A stretch of 64,000 bases of DNA from Glaesserella sp041814905 (GCF_041814905.1 NZ_JBGXYA010000036.1:33306-97305); one strand, 5' to 3'; positions 44,208 through 54,032 are shown, numbered from the stretch's first letter. Translations and numbers: made by a program. Notes: generated by a model from the letters alone, not told the origin.

Positions 44208-44305
44208 ATCTTTTTTAATTAAAAATAGAAGCAGGTAAAAAATTGGTAAAATTCTACCAAAATCTACCCGCTTGTATTATGTATTTTTGCTATATTAACG
44301 ACAAA

Positions 44306-44851
44306 TTAGTTAATTACACCGCACGCCATACGTGCACCGCCACCACCAAGTGGCGCAGGATGATCCGAATGATTATCGCCGCCTGCGTGAATCATCAACG
44401 AACGACCTTTCACTTCGTCTAATTTTTTCAGGCGCGGCGCAAGCACCGGATTGGTTGCGTTACCATCATGATCAACCGCTAACGCAGGTAAATCGCCTAA
44501 ATGCGCATTATCTTCCCAAGGAAAGCCGTGTTTTTTCGTCTCTTTTGGATCCCAATGCCCTCCGGCAGCTAAACCGGCAACCAATTTACCGTCTTTTTCC
44601 TGCGGGTCACAACTTGGTTTTTGATGAATATGGAAACCATGTATTCCGTGAGATAAACCGGTCAAATTCGGTGTAAAGACTAAACCGTAATTCGACTCGG
44701 TAATAGTGACGGTACCGACATCTTTATTACCGTTTTGCGGATCAAGCAACTGTACTTTAACCTCAATTTTAGCAACATCATTCGCGATTGCGGATGTTGA
44801 AAATGCAAATAATGAACCCAGTATGAGTGCTAGTGCAGTTTTGACTTTCAT
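44306..44851 (-). CDS. sodC: Periplasmic Cu,Zn superoxide dismutase
   Basis: 181 residues. A signal peptide (about 1-23, SAIA) precedes the mature enzyme. Metal ligands appear in GIHGFHIHQKPSC, GGHWDP, HGFPWEDNAHLGDLP and DNHSDHP. SodC removes superoxide in the periplasm and protects against host oxidative burst in Pasteurellaceae. GAGGAG precedes the ATG. All catalytic histidines are in place. Confidence 0.96.
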   Translation of the reverse strand: MKVKTALALILGSLFAFSTSAIANDVAKIEVKVQLLDPQNGNKDVGTVTITESNYGLVFTPNLTGLSHGIHGFHIHQKPSCDPQEKDGKLVAGLAAGGHWDPKETKKHGFPWEDNAHLGDLPALAVDHDGNATNPVLAPRLKKLDEVKGRSLMIHAGGDNHSDHPAPLGGGGARMACGVIN

Positions 44852-44896
44852 AATATTCTCCTCTATGAAATTTAAAGCATAAAGTTCAACCGGGCA

Positions 44897-45844
44897 TCAC
44901 TTCCCTGTTGCAACAAACTCTTCAATATTTTGAGCGACTTTGTTTACCAAAGTGGTAACCGCAGAATCGCTCGCCCACGCAACGTGCGGAGTAATTAATA
45001 AATTCGGTAAGCGTTTTGCCGCTTGAATTAACGGATTATCAATAGCCGGTGGCTCTTTGACTAACACATCTAACGCCGCACCGGCGATAGTACCGTTTTC
45101 CAATGCATTTAATAATGCGGCTTCATCAACTAAAGGACCACGACCGGTATTAATCAGGTAGGCTGTCGGTTTCATCATTGCTAAGGTTTCGCGATTAATC
45201 AGATTCTGTGTCGTTTCCGTTAACGGACAGTGCAGAGTCACAATATCCGCTTGTTTTAACACTTCCTCAAAGGGAGTATAACCTTCGCGAATCGTGTCTG
45301 CGCCCCGATGTTCCGCATAAAGTACATTCATACCGACTAGCTGCGCCAAACGACCGACTTCTGTACCTAAACAACCTTTCCCGAAAATCCCTAAGGTTGA
45401 ACCACGCACATCGGTAATCGGATAATCCGTGTAACAAAATTGTCCGCACGTCGCCCACCGATCCGAAGTGACTTGATCACGATGATAGCTCATCAAACTA
45501 TGTTTCAATGAAAAAATCATGCCTAATACGTGTTCCGGTACAGTTACACTGGAATAACCGGTCACGTTTTTTACCGTAATCCCCAATTCCTTGGCGGCAA
45601 CCAAATCTACATTATTGGTACCGGTTGCAGTAATCGCAATCAACTTTAATTTTGGCAATCGACTCAATAATTCACGACCGAGCAATACCTTACTGGTTAC
45701 GATAATATCAGCATCTTTAGCTCTATCATAGGTTTCTTCCGCATAAGTCGTGTCATATTCCACCCAATTATGGGCAAAACTCGGACGGGGAATTTCGTGA
45801 GTTGCCGGAATACCAGTGCGATCTAAAAAAACGATATTCAACAT
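44897..45844 (-). CDS. D-2-hydroxyacid dehydrogenase (HprA/HI1556-like)
   Basis: 315 residues. The NAD-binding motif is GIFGKGCLGTEVG (about 150-162). The catalytic Arg/Glu/His set is in NTGRGPLVDEAAL, DVLVKEPP and ITPHVAWAS. The substrate class is likely glycerate/hydroxypyruvate or a related 2-keto acid. The gene lies near lolC as in Haemophilus influenzae. Exact substrate not determinable. Confidence 0.88.
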   Translation of the reverse strand: MLNIVFLDRTGIPATHEIPRPSFAHNWVEYDTTYAEETYDRAKDADIIVTSKVLLGRELLSRLPKLKLIAITATGTNNVDLVAAKELGITVKNVTGYSSVTVPEHVLGMIFSLKHSLMSYHRDQVTSDRWATCGQFCYTDYPITDVRGSTLGIFGKGCLGTEVGRLAQLVGMNVLYAEHRGADTIREGYTPFEEVLKQADIVTLHCPLTETTQNLINRETLAMMKPTAYLINTGRGPLVDEAALLNALENGTIAGAALDVLVKEPPAIDNPLIQAAKRLPNLLITPHVAWASDSAVTTLVNKVAQNIEEFVATGK

Positions 45845-45958
45845 AAAGTTAACTCCTTAAATTTCATTATTATTTTGGATAAATTCGATTTTTGACTATA
45901 TAACAAGCGGTCAGTTTTAACAACAAATTTACCAATCCGACCGCTTACAATAAAAGGC

Positions 45959-47380
45959 TTAACTTAAATCGACATTTTTAGACGCAAACCAGTATGTGCT
46001 TAAAAAGCCGACGGTATAAGCCGTTATCGTACCGCATAAGTAAATGGCAATTGCCGAGAAAATACCGAAATCGGAAGTCATTAGCGGAATCGCTAATAGA
46101 CCGGATGGTCCGAATACGGTATTTAACCCCATCGGGAAACCGAGATAAGCAATTAAGCCGATGACAAAACCGCCGGCAGCTCCACCGATACAAGCGGTGA
46201 CAAAAGGTTTAACACGCGGTAGTGTCACGCCATAAATCAACGGTTCACCAATACCTAAAAAACCGGGGATTATCGCTCCTTTAATTTGAGTTCTTAACAC
46301 GGAATCTTTGCCGGCTCGTACATAAAGCGCCAATGCCGCCCCGACTTGTCCTGCTCCCGCCATAGCCAAAATCGGGAAAAGCGCATTAAAACCTTGTGTT
46401 TCCACTAATGCAAAATAGACCGGCACAAAACCTTGGTGAATACCGAACATGACTGCAATCAGGAATAAGCCCGCCAATACCGCGCTACCGAACGGATTTC
46501 CGTTTAAATGAGAGAATAGCCATGACATACCGTCAAACAGTACAACGCCAATCGGCATAATAATCAGGAAAGTAAATGCCCCCATAATCAAAAGTGTGAT
46601 GGTAGAAGTTAAAATCATATCCAGATTATCCGGAATAAATTTCCGCACCCACTGTTCGACTTTTGCACCTAAAATCGCTGCAATCAACACACCAATGATG
46701 TTGCCGCGCGGGTCGATCCCCAACCCGAAGAAAGTACTCATTCCCGAATAGATTCCGGCTTTTGCATCCGGGTTATAACCCAAAATAAACAGAGAAGCGA
46801 TAATGGCGCCATTAATCCCCGAACCACCAAAGGCTTTCGCCGCGTTATAGCCGATTAAAATGCTAAGGAAACTGAACAGCCCTTTACTAAACACCTTCAT
46901 ATAATTGACAAGTTCAACAATGACGGTATTCGGTGCTTCAACACCGGTAATAAAAAGCTGTTGGAACAGCGTGGCAAACCCTAATAACAAACCCGCGCCG
47001 ATAAAACCGGGAATAAGTGGGGTAAAAATTGTGGCAAATTTGGTTAAAAATTGATGAACGGAAGAACTTTGTTGCGCTTTGAGTTGCTGTTTATTGCTTT
47101 TGGCAATTTGGGATAAATCTTGTCCTTCCGCAACCATACTTTTCATTAAGTCCGCCGCTTTCGCCGCTTTACCCGGTCCGAGGATAATTTGTAATTGGTT
47201 CTGCGCATCTACAATCCCCAACACACCGCTGATTTGTTTGATCTTGTCATGTTGAGCAGCCGAGGGGTTATTTAAGGTGAGTCGTAATCTCGTCATACAA
47301 TTACTAATTGTATGAATATTTTCTTTTCCGCCAAGTAGCTGAATAAACGAATTAATCATTTCTCGATTTACTGCTGTCAT
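45959..47380 (-). CDS. murP: PTS EIIBC component for N-acetylmuramic acid (MurP-like)
   Basis: 473 residues, matching MurP length. The EIIB domain has the phosphorylated cysteine in ISNCMTRLRLT (near 26-36). The EIIC domain follows with about ten helices and the sugar-site motif GIGEPLIYGVTLPR. It imports and phosphorylates MurNAc for cell-wall recycling using EIIA-Glc. murQ is not adjacent. ATGs at 47383 and 47380 are both possible; AGGAGG is better spaced for 47380. A CRP site lies upstream. A beta-glucoside or sucrose substrate is less likely but not excluded. Confidence 0.85.
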   Translation of the reverse strand: MTAVNREMINSFIQLLGGKENIHTISNCMTRLRLTLNNPSAAQHDKIKQISGVLGIVDAQNQLQIILGPGKAAKAADLMKSMVAEGQDLSQIAKSNKQQLKAQQSSSVHQFLTKFATIFTPLIPGFIGAGLLLGFATLFQQLFITGVEAPNTVIVELVNYMKVFSKGLFSFLSILIGYNAAKAFGGSGINGAIIASLFILGYNPDAKAGIYSGMSTFFGLGIDPRGNIIGVLIAAILGAKVEQWVRKFIPDNLDMILTSTITLLIMGAFTFLIIMPIGVVLFDGMSWLFSHLNGNPFGSAVLAGLFLIAVMFGIHQGFVPVYFALVETQGFNALFPILAMAGAGQVGAALALYVRAGKDSVLRTQIKGAIIPGFLGIGEPLIYGVTLPRVKPFVTACIGGAAGGFVIGLIAYLGFPMGLNTVFGPSGLLAIPLMTSDFGIFSAIAIYLCGTITAYTVGFLSTYWFASKNVDLS

Positions 47381-47495
47381 CATATCCTCCTTAGGTGAGA
47401 GATCTTAATCACATTGTTCAGAATACAAGCAATACAACCCGCTTCAGTGCAGTTTAATCGTTATGCGGAAAAGCGAAAGCAAAATAAGTGCAATT

Positions 47496-47511
47496 TGTGA
47501 TCCGCCTCGCA
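47496..47511. promoter_or_regulatory. CRP-cAMP binding site upstream of murP
   Basis: TGTGA-TCCGCC-TCGCA, one mismatch from TGTGA-N6-TCACA, about 115 bases before the murP start. It fits catabolite control of a PTS sugar gene. Confidence 0.55.
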
Positions 47512-47514
47512 ATA

Positions 47515-47547
47515 AAAAAGCCATTTAAAACAAACGCTTTAAATGGC
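47515..47547 (-). terminator. Rho-independent terminator of the second Sel1 gene
   Basis: Stem AGCCATTTAAA / TTTAAATGGCT (47519-47529 with 47537-47547 region), followed on the minus strand by a T-rich run. It separates the Sel1 gene from murP. Confidence 0.85.
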
Positions 47548-47559
47548 TGCTACGCATTT

Positions 47560-48333
47560 TTATTTAATTTTAGCCAAACCGGCTTTGGCTTGTTCATGGA
47601 GTATTCGAAAATCCTCATTTTCTGCAATATAAGGTTCCGTGTAGTTCAACACTTCTTGAAAATAGACTTTAGCTTTATTCGGATCTCGCTCTATACCGAT
47701 ACCTTGTGCGGTCATTTCCCCCAAGCGGAGATAGGCTTCCGGCGTTTCGGCTCCCAAATAGAGTTCAAACGCTTTATGTAAGTCTTGCTTTACGCCCTTA
47801 CCTTGTTCATATAACTGACCAAGCAAATATCCCGACTCACCGATACGCTCTTCCGCTACTTTGGCTAAATGAACTGCCGCCAGTTCGTATTTTTCCTGTT
47901 CCATATAGGCTTTGCCTAACCCGAAATGAGCATCTTCAGTCTCACCTCCGCCTTGCTCCAGTGCCAATTTATACCAATAGATGGCTTTGTCTAAATCTTT
48001 GGGTAAATCCATCCCCGAAATATAACGCTCTCCTAACATCAACCGAGTGAAGTGATTACCGCCTTCCGCTGCTTTCTCCAACCATTCCAACCCTTTTTGG
48101 TTGTCTTGTGTAACGCCCATACCGGCTAAATACATCTCGCCGATTTTATCCATCGCATCAAGATGCCCTTTTTCGGCAAGAGGCAGCCAAATTTCAAAGG
48201 CTTTTTGCGGGTTACCATCCATCACCGCCTCATAACCTTTATCGAACTGCTTATTATCATCGGCTTGATTGGCATAGCTGAAAGTCGTTAAACCCACGAC
48301 TGTCGCCAATGTGAACAATGTGCGGAACTTCAT
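47560..48333 (-). CDS. Secreted Sel1-repeat (TPR-like) protein
   Basis: 257 residues with a signal peptide (about 1-20, ending FSYA). At least five Sel1-like repeats follow (LAEKGHLDAMDKIGEMYLAG, LGLGERYISG-like, AHFGLGKAYMEQEKY, SGYLLGQLYEQGKGVKQDL, AYLRLGEMTAQGIGIERD). A TTG at 48348 would extend it by five residues, but GAGG is spaced for the ATG at 48333. It is likely periplasmic; partner unknown. Confidence 0.85.
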   Translation of the reverse strand: MKFRTLFTLATVVGLTTFSYANQADDNKQFDKGYEAVMDGNPQKAFEIWLPLAEKGHLDAMDKIGEMYLAGMGVTQDNQKGLEWLEKAAEGGNHFTRLMLGERYISGMDLPKDLDKAIYWYKLALEQGGGETEDAHFGLGKAYMEQEKYELAAVHLAKVAEERIGESGYLLGQLYEQGKGVKQDLHKAFELYLGAETPEAYLRLGEMTAQGIGIERDPNKAKVYFQEVLNYTEPYIAENEDFRILHEQAKAGLAKIK

Positions 48334-48402
48334 ATAAGACCTCAACAATCAAAACGGTCGATTTGCAAAATTATCGCCAAAACCGACCGCTTGTCAGCTT
48401 AC

Positions 48403-49257
48403 TTAGTTAGTGGTATCAATTTCTTCGAATGACTTCACTAAATCATCAATTGCCTTCATTTGAGACACAAACGCCTCAAGTTTTGATAACGGTAATGCAG
48501 ACGGACCGTCGCATTTCGCATTATTCGGATCCGGATGCGCTTCTAAGAACAATCCTGCAATACCAACCGCCATCCCTGCACGAGCCAGTTCGGTGACTTG
48601 ATCACGGCGACCGCCTGATGCTGCACCGAACGGATCACGGCATTGTAATGAATGAGTTACATCAAAAATTACCGGGCAACCTTTTGACACTTTCTTCATT
48701 ACATTGAAACCGAGCATATCGACCACTAAATTATCGTAGCCGAAGTTAGTACCACGATCACATAAAATCACTTTGTCGTTGCCGCACTCTTCAATTTTTT
48801 CCACGATATTGCCCATCTGCCCCGGGCTTAAAAACTGAGGTTTTTTCACGTTAATCACCGCCCCAGTGCGAGCCATTGCTTCGACTAAATCTGTTTGGCG
48901 AGCAAGGAACGCAGGCAGTTGGATAATATCTACCACATCGGCGACAGGCTGACATTGATAGATTTCGTGCACGTCGGTGATAATTTTCACCCCAAAAGTC
49001 TCTTTCAAATCTTGGAAAATTTTCAAGCCTTCTTCCATGCCCGGCCCACGATAAGAGTGGATTGAAGAGCGGTTCGCTTTGTCGAAAGAGGCCTTAAACA
49101 CATAAGGTACGCCTAATTTTTGCGTCACTTCTACGTATTTTTCGCAGACTTGCATCGCCATATCACGGCTTTCAAGAACGTTCATTCCGCCAAAGAGCAC
49201 GAAAGGTTTGTTGTTGGCAATCTCAATGTTGCCGAGGGTAATTGTTTTTTGTTGCAT
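48403..49257 (-). CDS. kdsA: 3-deoxy-D-manno-octulosonate 8-phosphate synthase
   Basis: 284 residues, full length. The enzyme condenses PEP with arabinose 5-phosphate to make Kdo-8-P for lipopolysaccharide core. Visible blocks are NKPFVLFGGMNVLESRD, FKASFDKANRSS, and DVTHSLQ with metal-binding residues. It is last in the run prfA-lipoprotein-prmC-sirB1-kdsA on the minus strand, as in Haemophilus. Confidence 0.97.
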   Translation of the reverse strand: MQQKTITLGNIEIANNKPFVLFGGMNVLESRDMAMQVCEKYVEVTQKLGVPYVFKASFDKANRSSIHSYRGPGMEEGLKIFQDLKETFGVKIITDVHEIYQCQPVADVVDIIQLPAFLARQTDLVEAMARTGAVINVKKPQFLSPGQMGNIVEKIEECGNDKVILCDRGTNFGYDNLVVDMLGFNVMKKVSKGCPVIFDVTHSLQCRDPFGAASGGRRDQVTELARAGMAVGIAGLFLEAHPDPNNAKCDGPSALPLSKLEAFVSQMKAIDDLVKSFEEIDTTN

Positions 49258-49312
49258 AGAGGATTCCTTTAATATTTCACCCCCAACTTACGGGGGGAAA
49301 AAAATATACTAT

Positions 49313-50161
49313 TTAATGTAAAACACTCGCCTTAGACTGTTTTTCCAGTCCGGCGATTTCAAGCTTTAACATCATTGCCGATGGGTCGTCAGGACATTGA
49401 TCGATAAAATAACTTAAGTCTTCGTAAGCCGCCTGATAGCAATCCATACTCGCTAAGATCATCCCGCGGTCACGGATTTCATAAGGATCTTGCGGGTCTT
49501 GGGATAAGCGATATTCAATCAGGCGCAACGCCTCTTCATATTTGCCTTCACGGGTAAGTGCCATTTTAAATACGGTTTCCAAACGTTCCAGCAATTCTGT
49601 AAAATCAGCGACTTTCAAGCTATCGCGATCGAGTTCGGCGCCGTAGCCCATTTCGCCTTCCAGCCATTTTTCCAGTTTCTCGAAGGTTAGATAATCACCA
49701 TCCCACGGATTAATAAAGCGCGTCTCTTTTCTGCCCTGTTCATTAATAAAATCAGCTCGTACGACAAATTGAGTCGGGAAATTCACCGGATAAAGCGGTA
49801 AATCCAATACTGACGCCAAATGCAATAAGATTGCGCCTAATGAAACCGGCATACCGCGATGAGTACGCAACACGCTGTCTAATAACAGATTTTGGGTATA
49901 AAAATACTCTGCATGATGACAATGAAAACTCTCATCGCGATAGAAAAAGTGTAACAACTGCTCAATTCGCTCAGCATCCGTCTCACCGTTAACCTGATAA
50001 CGCGCACGCTTCACCAAGGCGGAAATCATCCCGTAAATTTGAGGCTCGGAAAGTTCCGGTTTAACGATTAAAGTTAAACGAATTAGCTCTTTATAAAGAA
50101 AGCGCTGTAATTCAATTCGCTCTTTTTTTGATAATTCAAAAGGATTTATTACGTCGTCCAT
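49313..50161 (-). CDS. SirB1-family transglutaminase-like/TPR protein
   Basis: 282 residues. An N-terminal transglutaminase-like domain (LDSVLRTHRGMPVSLGAILLHLA, FVVRADF) is followed by a C-terminal TPR-like tail (EEALRLIEYRLSQDPQDPYEIRDRG), the SirB1/YchA arrangement. The ATG at 50161 overlaps prmC by 13 bases; a GTG at 50170 is an alternative. Function unknown; in enteric bacteria it lies between prmC and kdsA, as here. Confidence 0.88.
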   Translation of the reverse strand: MDDVINPFELSKKERIELQRFLYKELIRLTLIVKPELSEPQIYGMISALVKRARYQVNGETDAERIEQLLHFFYRDESFHCHHAEYFYTQNLLLDSVLRTHRGMPVSLGAILLHLASVLDLPLYPVNFPTQFVVRADFINEQGRKETRFINPWDGDYLTFEKLEKWLEGEMGYGAELDRDSLKVADFTELLERLETVFKMALTREGKYEEALRLIEYRLSQDPQDPYEIRDRGMILASMDCYQAAYEDLSYFIDQCPDDPSAMMLKLEIAGLEKQSKASVLH

Positions 50162-51018
50162 ATTGCCCACGTCACTCTGTCATTACCGCCGTAATCTTGG
50201 GCGGTTTGAGGATTATGCCATTGATTTTGTTTAAATAATATTCTGACTTGTTCGGCTTGTTGCCAACCGTGTTCCAACATTAATACACCGTTTTGTTTTA
50301 AATAGTACGGCGCTTGTTCAATAATTTGTTGTAAATCCGCCATCCCTTTATCTTTGGCAACCAAAGCGGAAAGCGGTTCAAATCGCACATCGCCTTGATG
50401 AAGATTTTCATCTTCCGCATCAATATAAGGAGGGTTGCTGACAATCAGATCAAAACGTTGATTATCTAATGCGCTAAACCAATCACTATACAGAAATTGT
50501 ACATTATCCAGCACCAATTTCTGTCGATTCTGCTCCGCAAGATTCACCGCGTCAAGCTGTTTATCCACACCGATAATTTCAGTGCGTTTTTTTAATTCAC
50601 TGGCTAATGCAAGGGCTATCGCCCCGGTGCCGGTACCTAAATCCAAAATTTGCAAAATTTTGCCGTTTCCCGACCGCTTGTTCGCTTCCATCAACGCGAT
50701 TTCAACCAAACGTTCCGTATCCGGACGCGGGATCAAGGTCGCATTCGATACGGAAAGCGACAAAGACCAAAATTCTTTTTCGCCCAAAATATACGCCATT
50801 GGCTCGCCTTTTAACCGGCGAGCCAATAGTTGAGAGAGCTTCGCCCGTTCTGCCTCATTCAATTCCGTTTCCGAAAATGCAAAAATTGCAGATTTCGAGC
50901 GTTTTGTGACCGCTTGTAATAATAAGTTGGCATCCGCTTTCGGATTTAAATAGGGATCTTGTGCCTGATTTTTCGCTAATTTTGTTACTGCGTCACAAAG
51001 CCACTGGGTATAATTCAT
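50149..51018 (-). CDS. prmC: Release factor glutamine methyltransferase PrmC (HemK)
   Basis: 289 residues. The SAM motif LDLGTGTGAIALALA (about 120-134) and the substrate-binding NPPY motif in LIVSNPPYIDAED are clear. PrmC methylates the glutamine of the GGQ motif in RF1 and RF2; prfA (RF1) is just upstream. Two uptake signals (50672-50681, 50908-50917) are inside the gene. Confidence 0.96.
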   Translation of the reverse strand: MNYTQWLCDAVTKLAKNQAQDPYLNPKADANLLLQAVTKRSKSAIFAFSETELNEAERAKLSQLLARRLKGEPMAYILGEKEFWSLSLSVSNATLIPRPDTERLVEIALMEANKRSGNGKILQILDLGTGTGAIALALASELKKRTEIIGVDKQLDAVNLAEQNRQKLVLDNVQFLYSDWFSALDNQRFDLIVSNPPYIDAEDENLHQGDVRFEPLSALVAKDKGMADLQQIIEQAPYYLKQNGVLMLEHGWQQAEQVRILFKQNQWHNPQTAQDYGGNDRVTWAIWTT

Positions 51019-51020
51019 CG

Positions 51021-51536
51021 TTATTTTTTAACCGGTCTGGTACAAATCCCGGTACGGGTTGTTTGGTTAAGCTTCTGTTCCACCGCAAAAGAATCCGACG
51101 TTACGTTACTCACGGTTAAATTCACCGATTTTTGTTCCGGTTTCGTCATTTGTGAATTGATCGCTTGGTAATACTCTTTTTCCATCGTTTTCAACTCTTT
51201 ATCGGTTTTGAGTGCTTTTTGAATTTCGTCACTATGTTTTGGCGTAACGGTACTCTTACTGAACTGATACGTTAAGATATTTTCCGCATAAGCCCAAGTT
51301 CCGGTACGCTGTACATCGTATTGGAACAACGGATTTTCCCGCGGAAGCATGATACGTCCGAGATACTTCGCTTTACCGTCTTTATCCAAGTTGATTTGGT
51401 TAGTGGTTGAAATATTACCGCCGTCCATGCGGCATTCCCAATTTCCCACAAAATTATTACTGGTCACTTTGCCAAAACCGGAAAATTGACATGCAGATAA
51501 AAGCGCTGCCGCTGCAACTACCGTAAATTTTTTCAT
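51021..51536 (-). CDS. Lipoprotein of unknown function
   Basis: 171 residues. The lipoprotein signal AAALLSACQ places the lipidated cysteine near residue 16. The mature part (FVGNWECRMDGGN, KAKYLGRIMLPREN) looks beta-rich, with cysteines near the two ends. A longer frame exists upstream, but GAGGAG seven bases before 51536 and the signal peptide fix the start. It lies between prfA and prmC, three bases before the latter. Confidence 0.82.
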   Translation of the reverse strand: MKKFTVVAAAALLSACQFSGFGKVTSNNFVGNWECRMDGGNISTTNQINLDKDGKAKYLGRIMLPRENPLFQYDVQRTGTWAYAENILTYQFSKSTVTPKHSDEIQKALKTDKELKTMEKEYYQAINSQMTKPEQKSVNLTVSNVTSDSFAVEQKLNQTTRTGICTRPVKK

Positions 51537-51719
51537 ATTTGCTCTCCTCAAAAATATAAATGTATTTTCCAATAATTTTAACTTATTGAAAAAATACGCC
51601 ACATTAAAAAAATTTGCCAAAACTATAATATCAATATTTGCGGGATTTGGAAGGTGATTTATGACGACAAACAAAATCAGTTAAATGTGATTTAAATTCG
51701 TTGCGCCGAAAATAATAAA

Positions 51720-51767
51720 ACAAGCGGTCACTTTTTTGCAAAATTTTGCAAAAAAACAACCGCTTGT
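51720..51767. repeat. Inverted pair of uptake signals after prfA
   Basis: ACAAGCGGTC at 51720-51729 and ACCGCTTGT at 51759-51767, nine-base arms flanking TTTGCAAAA repeats. It adjoins the prfA stop and could terminate that transcript. Confidence 0.8.
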
Positions 51768-51770
51768 CAA

Positions 51771-52853
51771 TTATGACTGATCAGATAATGCGGCTAATTG
51801 ATCCGCCTGATATTCAGTAATAATCGGCTGAATTAATTCGTCAATTTTGCCGTTCATCACTTCATCTAAACGGTAAACCGTTAGGTTAATACGGTGATCG
51901 GTCACACGCCCTTGCGGATAGTTATAGGTGCGGATTTTATCGGAACGATCCCCCGAACCCAACAGATTACGTCGGGTATCCGCTTGCTCTGCCGCTTGGC
52001 GCTCCTGCTCGACTTGTACGATGCGTGAGGCGAGTACTGCCATCGCTTTCGCTTTGTTTTTATGCTGCGAACGTTCGTCCTGACACTCTACCACAATGCC
52101 GGTCGGCAAATGAGTAATACGCACCGCAGAGTCGGTCGTGTTAACGTGCTGACCGCCCGCACCCGACGAACGATAGGTATCGATACGTAAATCTGACGGA
52201 TTGATTTCCGGCAATTCCGATTCCGGTAACTCCGGCATCACCGCCACGGTACAAGCTGAGGTATGAATACGACCTTGCGATTCGGTTTTCGGTACACGCT
52301 GCACTCGGTGTCCGCCCGATTCAAATTTGAGCTGTCCATAAACGCCTTCGCCACTGATTTTCACGATGATTTCTTTATATCCGCCCTGCTCGCTCTCATT
52401 GGCGCTCATTTCTTCAATTCTCCAACGCTTACTCTCGCAATAACGGCTGTACATACGGTATAAATCACCAGCAAAAATCCCCGCTTCGTCACCGCCCGTT
52501 CCCGCGCGGATCTCTAAAAATGCGTTATACTCGTCATTCGGATCTTTTGGTAGCAATAAAATTTGTAGCTGTTGCTCTAGCTGCTCGATCTCCGCTTTAT
52601 TTTCGGCAATTTCTTCCGCAGCCATCTCCTTCATATCCGGATCGTCTAATAAAATTTGTGCTTCATCGATATCGTTATTGAGTTTTGTCCAGCGGTTAAA
52701 AGTCGCAACGACTTCTTCTAACTGCGCATATTCTTTGGAATAGGCACGGAATTTATCTTGATCGCTAATCACGGATGCATCGCCGAGTAAGGCTTGTAGT
52801 TCTTCGTGGCGTTCGCTCAAGCTTTCTAATTTGGTGATAATTGATGGTTTCAT
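51771..52853 (-). CDS. prfA: Peptide chain release factor 1
   Basis: 360 residues, full length. The GGQ motif is in SSGAGGQHVNTTDSAV, and PAT/PVT-type stop-codon reading lies in the middle domain. RF1 releases peptides at UAA and UAG. Its modifying enzyme PrmC is encoded two genes downstream. Confidence 0.98.
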   Translation of the reverse strand: MKPSIITKLESLSERHEELQALLGDASVISDQDKFRAYSKEYAQLEEVVATFNRWTKLNNDIDEAQILLDDPDMKEMAAEEIAENKAEIEQLEQQLQILLLPKDPNDEYNAFLEIRAGTGGDEAGIFAGDLYRMYSRYCESKRWRIEEMSANESEQGGYKEIIVKISGEGVYGQLKFESGGHRVQRVPKTESQGRIHTSACTVAVMPELPESELPEINPSDLRIDTYRSSGAGGQHVNTTDSAVRITHLPTGIVVECQDERSQHKNKAKAMAVLASRIVQVEQERQAAEQADTRRNLLGSGDRSDKIRTYNYPQGRVTDHRINLTVYRLDEVMNGKIDELIQPIITEYQADQLAALSDQS

Positions 52854-52956
52854 TGAGTGTGTATTGAGTTTGTTAAAATTGGAAATATTCTATCACAAAA
52901 TCGTTTTCATTGGGGCTGCTCAGTATATCCTCCCCAATTTATGTCTATACAAAGAC

Positions 52957-52987
52957 AAAAAAGCCTAGAGACTCTCTAGGCTTTTAT
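52957..52987 (-). terminator. Rho-independent terminator of hup
   Basis: Perfect 12-base stem AAAAGCCTAGAG / CTCTAGGCTTTT (52959-52970 with 52974-52985), three-base loop, T-run on the minus strand. Confidence 0.92.
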
Positions 52988-53009
52988 CATACATTCGATT
53001 TGAAAAGAA

Positions 53010-53282
53010 TTATTTTACTAAGTCTTTTAATGCTTTGCCTGCGACGAATGCCGGAACATTAGCTGCTGGGATTTCGATTGCTTCGTTAGTTTTTGGGTTA
53101 CGACCTGTGCGCGCTTTACGGTGGTTCACTTTAAAAGTACCGAAACCGATAAGTTGTACAGAATCTCCTTTTTTAAGACTGTCAGAAATAGCGTTCAAAG
53201 TTGCTTCTAGTGCTGCTTTAGCATCTTTTTTGCTTAATTCCGCGCTACTTGCGATTGCATCGATTAACTCAGTTTTGTTCAT
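53010..53282 (-). CDS. hup: DNA-binding protein HU
   Basis: 90 residues. The signature GFGTFKVNHRKARTGRNPKT covers the DNA-binding arm. HU bends and compacts DNA. Upstream are yjaG and hemE, the same order as Escherichia coli hemE-yjaG-hupA, which favours the HU-alpha orthologue. Confidence 0.96.
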   Translation of the reverse strand: MNKTELIDAIASSAELSKKDAKAALEATLNAISDSLKKGDSVQLIGFGTFKVNHRKARTGRNPKTNEAIEIPAANVPAFVAGKALKDLVK

Positions 53283-53419
53283 AGGTTTTATCCTCTAAGA
53301 TTTTTTATAAGTTGACAATATTGCCCAAAAAAATAAATTTGCTTAAATGCGGTGCTAGCTTAATTCAAAGTTGAACATTCTCAAAGAGAATAATGTAATT
53401 TTTGTTACATAAATCACAC

Positions 53420-54010
53420 TTATTGATTAATATTTAACCCGATATTGCTTATCCCGCTCTCTCTAATCTCATTCTTAAGACCTAATATCAGCTCAATATT
53501 ACGGTCTTCACACTCATTTAGTAAACGATATATTTGCCATTGAGTGTCTAATTCATCCTGAATTTCAGGCGAATTTTTCAATTCCTGCTCGCCCAAAATA
53601 CGATCTTGTTGTGTATCTAAATAAGTAGAAACCGTCGCAAGGGAAAGTTGACTTATTTTAATTGCCTGTTCCAAACTCGAACCGGCAATAATGCTATGTA
53701 ATATTTCAGATAATGCTTCGCAAGCATCTTCAGCCGGGAAAACACCGTAAAAGTCGAACTCATTCACATTCGGAATAATTTCTTCTAATTTTTCCAACTG
53801 ATTTTCAAAATTAATCTTCACTCCTTTTACAGTCAACAATTCCCATACAAGGTTCAAAATATTTTGGAAAATTTTTGCATTTTCTTCTGTTTTTGTGACT
53901 TCACAGAATAATTTGTAGTTAGGATACATACGCTCACACAGACAAGCCATAAAAGTAAGATGTTGCCAACTTTCAAAACGTTCGAGGCGTTTATGAATCG
54001 GGTTTCGCAT
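53420..54010 (-). CDS. DUF416 protein, YjaG-like
   Basis: 196 residues, helical and acidic, without signal peptide. It starts MRNPIHKRLERFESWQHLTF and contains MACLCERMYPNY, typical of YjaG. An upstream in-frame start at 54052 would begin in the structured intergenic element; AGGAGC is placed for the ATG at 54010. Function unknown; position between hemE and hup is conserved. Confidence 0.9.
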   Translation of the reverse strand: MRNPIHKRLERFESWQHLTFMACLCERMYPNYKLFCEVTKTEENAKIFQNILNLVWELLTVKGVKINFENQLEKLEEIIPNVNEFDFYGVFPAEDACEALSEILHSIIAGSSLEQAIKISQLSLATVSTYLDTQQDRILGEQELKNSPEIQDELDTQWQIYRLLNECEDRNIELILGLKNEIRESGISNIGLNINQ

Positions 54011-54032
54011 TTGGGCTCCTTTTATATTTTTC

